Source of the DNA: Desulfobulbus sp.
Lineage (GTDB): Bacteria > Desulfobacterota > Desulfobulbia > Desulfobulbales > Desulfobulbaceae
Assembly (NCBI GenBank): GCA_030602145.1
Contig: JAUWAH010000074.1
Coordinates: 1-8,544 of the forward strand
DNA length: 8,544 nt
Direction: 5' to 3'
Position numbers and translations under genes: made by a program
Shown: positions 5,385 to 8,544 of the stretch, piece after piece
Layout: the number at the start of each line of letters is the position of its first letter
Numbering within the stretch: position 1 is the first letter of the stretch
The notes under the pieces: model-generated
Told to the model about the DNA's origin: nothing
Seen by the model: only the letters and a program-made list of their open reading frames with translations
Database searches by the model: none

Positions 5385-5840
5385 TCAAAAGGCCAGCAGC
5401 CGGTCGGCGGTGACCCGGGCGGCAATGGCCCGGCGGCCGTCGGCGGAGACATCCATCCGTCCGACCTCATTGATCGGTTCCCAGTTGTAGGCCCGGCGCA
5501 CCACCTGCTCGTGGGCTTCCCGGAGCAGGGCAAAGGACCGCTCCACTTCGGGATAGCTGCCCGACTCCCGGAACGGCAGGCGGATGAAGCCGTTGCGGCG
5601 GCCGTCGCGGAAGAAGGGCGCGGTCAGCCAGTGGTAGTCCGCCGGCTTCCAGCCCGATGCCCGTTCGTAGCAATCGGGGAGGCAGTAGGTTTCGTTGGGG
5701 ACCTCGATGCGGGGAATCAGACTGCGGATGTTGACCGCCTCCACGGCGAGCCGCTGTTCATATTCCTCCAGTTCCAGGACGTAGCTGAGGCAGGGGCGGT
5801 AATTGCCCCGTTGTTTTTCGATTCTCCAGACGATGCGCAT
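5385..5840 (-). CDS. Uncharacterised 151-residue protein of the MoxR/VWA operon
   Basis: ATG 5840 follows a GAGGGA ribosome-binding site, 20 bp after the VWA gene stop. The protein is soluble and has no signal peptide or membrane helix. It is rich in Arg, Glu and aromatics. It carries Cys17 and a CLPDC motif (Cys53, Cys57), which could bind metal or form a disulphide. The C-terminal half, about residues 95-151, looks alpha-beta (FALLREAHEQVVRRAYN, then MDVSADGRRAIAARVTADRLL). I do not recognise a family. As third gene in a moxR-vwa operon it may be a substrate or adaptor of the ATPase/VWA pair, since such operons often carry a dedicated target. No convincing terminator follows it. Confidence 0.75.
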   Translation of the reverse strand: MRIVWRIEKQRGNYRPCLSYVLELEEYEQRLAVEAVNIRSLIPRIEVPNETYCLPDCYERASGWKPADYHWLTAPFFRDGRRNGFIRLPFRESGSYPEVERSFALLREAHEQVVRRAYNWEPINEVGRMDVSADGRRAIAARVTADRLLAF

Positions 5841-5860
5841 GGTTGTCCCTCAAGTCGGGA

Positions 5861-7159
5861 TTACGGAAGCGTGGACACCGGTTCGAGTGCGGGCAGGCGA
5901 ACCACCTCGCCAAAGGGCGGCACGGTTTCCCCGCTGCCGGCGTGGAGCCAGAGCACGGGATAAACCGGCGGCCGCTCGGGAAAGAGGTCGCATTCGAGAT
6001 CGGTGAGATAGACCAGGCAGTCGGGTTGAAGGCCGTCCCGGTCGACCAGGGTGAACACCGGCCGGTAATCGGTGCCGCCACCGCCGGCGGGCCTGATCAG
6101 GATCGGCGGGTCGTGTGGCTGGAACCGGTCGCGGCGGACGATCTGCATGTCGCAATAGAGAAGATGCACCGTGGCCGGGCACTGTTCGAGCACCGTGCCG
6201 ACCTCGGCGGCAAACCGCTGCAACTGATCCTCCTCGATGCTGCCCGAGGTGTCGATGGCGATGACTATACCGCCCAGCTGGTGATTGGCCAGCGAGGGCA
6301 GGTAGAGGTCATGGTGGAGGTGGCGCCGATTGGGCCTGAGCCAGGAGTAATCGGATCGGGCGGAACGGAGGATGAACCGTTGCAGCAACTCCCGCCAGCA
6401 GAGCCGGGGGGCGACGGCATCGGTCACCAGCCGTTCCAGTCCCGCGGGCAGGCGACCTGCATCGCGGGCATTGAGGGCGGCCTGGACCATGGCCCGCTGC
6501 CAGTCGATGCGTTGGGGCACGCTCTCCCCCGGAGCCCGGTCGCCCGGGTCGTCGCGCACCTCGCCGCTGAGGCCCGGATCGGAAGGGCCGTCCTCGTCCT
6601 CGTCGGTTTCCTGGTCGCCTTGACCGTCGCCGTCTCCCTGGTCATGCTCCTCTTCGGAGCGGTGTTCGTCCTCCAGACGGGCGGCCTCCTCTTCCCCCGA
6701 GGGATTCTCCTCGTCGTGTTGGTCGTCGCGCAAAAGGCGGTAGACACTTTCGGCACTCGCGCCACGATACCGGTCATGGAAGAGGTGGCCGGCCGGCAAC
6801 TCGAGGCCGGCGTCGAGGAGGATGCCGTTGATCACATAGTCGCAGGCCCGGTTCCAATCGCTGCGGTCCCTGCCCTGGCGGCGGAGATGATGGCCGCAGG
6901 CCGGGTGCATCACCAGATGGGCGGCCAATCCCTGAACCTGTTCCGGGGTAAGCGAGTTGATGTAATCGGGGTTGAAGGCCATCATCCGGCCATTGGTCCA
7001 CGCGGTCCGGCAGGTCGGGTCAGCCTTGATCGGCATCCGCAGGGCCAGGGAGGCGAAAAAAGGATGCCTGAGCACCAGTCCGACCCGGGCGCGGGCCATC
7101 TTCAGGCCGGCCTCATCGGGAGCTGCGTTCGGATGGTTCGGGGGTACGGTGCCGTCCAT
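5861..7159 (-). CDS. VWA-like DUF2201 protein with degenerate metallopeptidase site
   Basis: 432 residues, starting at ATG 7159, 3 bp after the moxR stop. Residues about 15-145 match the DUF2201 putative metallopeptidase region, including the N-R-A-C-D-Y-V-I-N-G block (103-112). The expected HExxH reads His81-Leu-Val-Met-His85, so the catalytic glutamate is missing, although GHH at 89-91 remains. A strongly acidic, low-complexity linker covers about 146-210. The C-terminal von Willebrand A-like domain (about 295-425) has a MIDAS motif, Asp303-Thr-Ser305-Gly-Ser307, plus Thr363-Asp364 and Thr386-Asp387. Proteins of this kind partner MoxR ATPases as metal-dependent adaptors (compare ViaA with RavA, or CbbO with CbbQ). 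The lost glutamate argues for a binding rather than proteolytic role. The operon carries the same operator as the FezB operon. Confidence 0.87.
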   Translation of the reverse strand: MDGTVPPNHPNAAPDEAGLKMARARVGLVLRHPFFASLALRMPIKADPTCRTAWTNGRMMAFNPDYINSLTPEQVQGLAAHLVMHPACGHHLRRQGRDRSDWNRACDYVINGILLDAGLELPAGHLFHDRYRGASAESVYRLLRDDQHDEENPSGEEEAARLEDEHRSEEEHDQGDGDGQGDQETDEDEDGPSDPGLSGEVRDDPGDRAPGESVPQRIDWQRAMVQAALNARDAGRLPAGLERLVTDAVAPRLCWRELLQRFILRSARSDYSWLRPNRRHLHHDLYLPSLANHQLGGIVIAIDTSGSIEEDQLQRFAAEVGTVLEQCPATVHLLYCDMQIVRRDRFQPHDPPILIRPAGGGGTDYRPVFTLVDRDGLQPDCLVYLTDLECDLFPERPPVYPVLWLHAGSGETVPPFGEVVRLPALEPVSTLP

Positions 7160-7162
7160 TGG

Positions 7163-8146
7163 TCAGATCAGCACCTCGGCGTGGCGTTCGGCCCAGCGGG
7201 CGAAATCGTCGCTGTGGGCGATTTCCCTGCAGGTGCGGACCGCTTCCCGGACCAGGAGCACGCTGAATTCGTCGGGCAGCCGGTCGGCGAAGTGGAGGAG
7301 GGGGCGGGCCCGTTCCGGGTCGGCCGCCCTTCCGGCCATCTCGCACAGAGCGAAGAGCACCGCCGGATCGGTCGGTATCTCCAGGGTATGCGGGTCGTTG
7401 AGGATATCCTCCACCGAGGGCAGGCTGCGCCGGATATCGAGGAAGGCTATCAGTTCGGCTGCCGCCGCCGGGCCGACGGTGCCGATGAGCAGGTCGTCCA
7501 GTATGGCCGGGTCCGGCCTCTGCTCCAAAAACCGCGAGGCGAATTCCCAGGAACGGGGGGAGGGAAAGGCGCGGCCGCTTCGCTCCGGATCGAAATCGTG
7601 CAGCAGGGAGGGACGGAAGCGGAGAAAGGCGACGATGTCCGGGCTGATGCCGCTCACTTCCGCCCACAGCAGCCACTGGTCGAGATCGACGGTGAAATCG
7701 ATGTGGACAAAGCGGTTGGCCAGCGCCGAGGGCATGCGGTGGGCCACGGCCCGGTCGCTTTCCCGGTTGCCGGCCGCGATCACGGTCCACCCTTCGGGCA
7801 GTTCGTATTCACCGAGCCGACGGTCGAGAATCAGTTGGTAGCAGGAGGCCTGGACCAGCGGCGGGGCGGCGTTCCGTTCGTCGAGAAACAGGATGCCCCG
7901 TCCTTCCCGGGGGAAAAAGGCGGGGGTGCACCATTGGGCGGTGGCGTCTTCGGTGATTCGCGGCAATCCCCTGAGATCGACGGGATCGAGCAGGATGGCG
8001 CGCAGATCAATCAACTGCAGGTTGGCCCGTTCGGCGGTCTGGCGGACGACCTGGCTCTTGCCGATGCCGGGCGGCCCCCAGAGAAAGACCGGCTGGCGGA
8101 TATTGATGAGCAGTTCCAGGGCCCGGGAGATGGCGGAGGCGTTCAT
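7163..8146 (-). CDS. MoxR-family AAA+ ATPase
   Basis: 327 residues from ATG 8146; no in-frame alternative start lies close upstream, and the ribosome-binding site is weak. Walker A is GPPGIGKS (24-31) and Walker B is ILFLDE (85-90). The sensor 1 region is AAGNRES (Asn127), an ANRF arginine-finger region lies at 143-146, and a sensor 2 arginine sits in PSPRSW (Arg198). This is a full single-module MoxR ATPase. MoxR proteins are chaperone-like remodelers that work with VWA proteins to mature or insert cofactors or metals into targets; here the VWA gene follows after 3 bp. It is first in a three-gene operon whose promoter contains operator 3. The specific target is unknown; iron-organelle assembly is inferred from regulation and location. 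Confidence 0.9.
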   Translation of the reverse strand: MNASAISRALELLINIRQPVFLWGPPGIGKSQVVRQTAERANLQLIDLRAILLDPVDLRGLPRITEDATAQWCTPAFFPREGRGILFLDERNAAPPLVQASCYQLILDRRLGEYELPEGWTVIAAGNRESDRAVAHRMPSALANRFVHIDFTVDLDQWLLWAEVSGISPDIVAFLRFRPSLLHDFDPERSGRAFPSPRSWEFASRFLEQRPDPAILDDLLIGTVGPAAAAELIAFLDIRRSLPSVEDILNDPHTLEIPTDPAVLFALCEMAGRAADPERARPLLHFADRLPDEFSVLLVREAVRTCREIAHSDDFARWAERHAEVLI

Positions 8147-8260
8147 GGCAGGTGCGGTTCTTCCTGTTGAAAAGTGGGATTGTCGACACGGCCGGACGTC
8201 GGCAGGTGTCCCGGTCGCCGCCGGAAAGGGTTTGGCAGCCGGTGTTAGTCGTGCTCGATT

Positions 8261-8289
8261 TTATTAGATGGTTCTAATTTTTTTGTCAA
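8261..8289 (-). promoter_or_regulatory. Promoter of the moxR-vwa operon
   Basis: TTGACA on the minus strand (plus coordinates 8284-8289). The -10 may be TAATAA at 17 bp (8266-8261), or TAAAAT at 20 bp (8263-8258), which matches better but is spaced too far. Operator 3 fills the spacer, so a bound repressor would exclude RNA polymerase. The leader is about 105-110 nt. Confidence 0.5.
8264..8277. promoter_or_regulatory. TTAG-N6-CTAA operator 3 (moxR operon)
   Basis: TTAG at 8264-8267, ATGGTT, then CTAA at 8274-8277, with T-rich flanks on both sides. It sits between the -35 and -10 of the minus-strand promoter. Confidence 0.72.
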
Positions 8290-8382
8290 TGGAAAACCAT
8301 CTGCCCGGAAGGCGATCTAACCTCTTGTCCGGAGAGGAGAAAACGAGAAAGCCGGCGCAAAGTTGAATTAAGCCGCATTTTA

Positions 8383-8396
8383 TTAGCAACCGCTAA
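8383..8396. promoter_or_regulatory. TTAG-N6-CTAA operator 4
   Basis: TTAG at 8383-8386, CAACCG, then CTAA at 8393-8396, with a TTTA flank before and AAAA after. It ends six bases before the plus-strand -35 at 8403. Confidence 0.72.
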
Positions 8397-8402
8397 AAAA
8401 TA

Positions 8403-8432
8403 TTGACTTCGCCGGCAAAGGGCAGATATAAT
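8403..8432 (+). promoter_or_regulatory. Strong outward promoter between two operators
   Basis: TTGACT at 8403-8408 (5 of 6), an 18-bp spacer and a perfect TATAAT at 8427-8432. Transcription would begin near 8439-8440, at the edge of operator 5. This is the strongest promoter by eye in the window. Its gene lies mostly or wholly beyond 8544. Confidence 0.72.
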
Positions 8433-8440
8433 CACCTTTA

Positions 8441-8454
8441 TTAGATAAGACTAA
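8441..8454. promoter_or_regulatory. TTAG-N6-CTAA operator 5
   Basis: TTAG at 8441-8444, ATAAGA, then CTAA at 8451-8454. It covers the predicted transcription start of the outward promoter, a classic repressor position. Its centre is 58 bp from the centre of operator 4. Confidence 0.73.
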
Positions 8455-8544
8455 AAATATAAACGTGTATTAAATCGAAGCGATCCCGCCAAGCGGGGTG
8501 AAGACGTGCAGGTCTCATGAACAGGGTCGCCATTCACGGCGCAC

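Larger units (their letters stand above)
8147..8544. other. Divergent regulatory region at the right end
   Basis: Nearly 400 bp without a supported gene. It holds a minus-strand promoter with operator 3 for the moxR operon, and a strong plus-strand promoter flanked by operators 4 and 5 for a transcript leaving the window. The stretch 8290-8380 shows nothing I can identify. A possible start, ATG 8517, opens a frame that runs off the end, but its ribosome-binding site is poor. Confidence 0.6.

Noticed and set aside
5843..8170. 775-residue plus-strand open frame opposite the moxR-vwa operon
   Set aside because: It spans three well-supported minus-strand genes and shows no domain pattern; it is a shadow frame.
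1..8544. CRISPR arrays, tRNA or rRNA genes, insertion sequences and att sites
   Set aside because: No regularly spaced repeats, cloverleaf, rRNA-like segment, transposase motif or terminal inverted repeats were seen on either strand.

Overview
The window is GC-rich bacterial DNA with tightly packed, overlapping genes and AT-rich promoter gaps. It reads as an iron-handling accessory locus. The best fit is a ferrosome (fez) gene cluster, the locus type that builds membrane-bound iron-storage granules, followed by a MoxR/VWA ATPase module that appears to be wired to the same regulator. Gene style and content suggest an anaerobic Desulfobacterota-like (former Deltaproteobacteria) host. No taxonomic marker is present, so this is inference.

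Layout. (1) 1-564, minus strand: the first 188 residues of a protein with an HMA_2-like metal-associated domain, a CxxCxC cluster and two membrane segments, cut by the window edge. (2) 743-1206, plus strand: two translationally coupled small membrane proteins sharing a glycine-zipper-like motif, read from a good sigma70-type promoter divergent to (1). (3) 4414-1224, minus strand: a three-gene operon of a small membrane protein, a P1B-6-type ATPase (FezB-like) and a protein with three FeoA-like domains; the first two overlap by 4 bp and the next gap is 3 bp. (4) 4773-5178, plus strand: two overlapping small membrane-protein genes, divergent from (3). (5) 8146-5385, minus strand: a MoxR-family AAA+ ATPase, a DUF2201/VWA protein whose HExxH-like site lacks the glutamate, and a 151-residue unknown. 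(6) 8383-8544, plus strand: a strong promoter for a transcript that leaves the window.

Regulation. The clearest unexplained structure is an exact palindrome, TTAG-N6-CTAA. It occurs five times, only in the two largest gene-free gaps, at four of the five promoter regions recognised. Spacing and half-sites equal the single-dimer core of DtxR/IdeR iron-repressor sites. This ties the FezB operon, the 4773-5178 pair, the MoxR/VWA operon and the outgoing transcript into one putative metal-responsive regulon. The promoter of the 743-1206 pair lacks the motif.

How the genes may work together (inference): the P1B-6 ATPase would move iron into a vesicle, the small glycine-zipper and helical-hairpin proteins would shape or fill its membrane, the triple-FeoA protein would be a cytosolic partner in iron delivery or sensing, and the MoxR/VWA pair would act as an assembly or remodelling chaperone. 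Only the ATPase has a firm family role.
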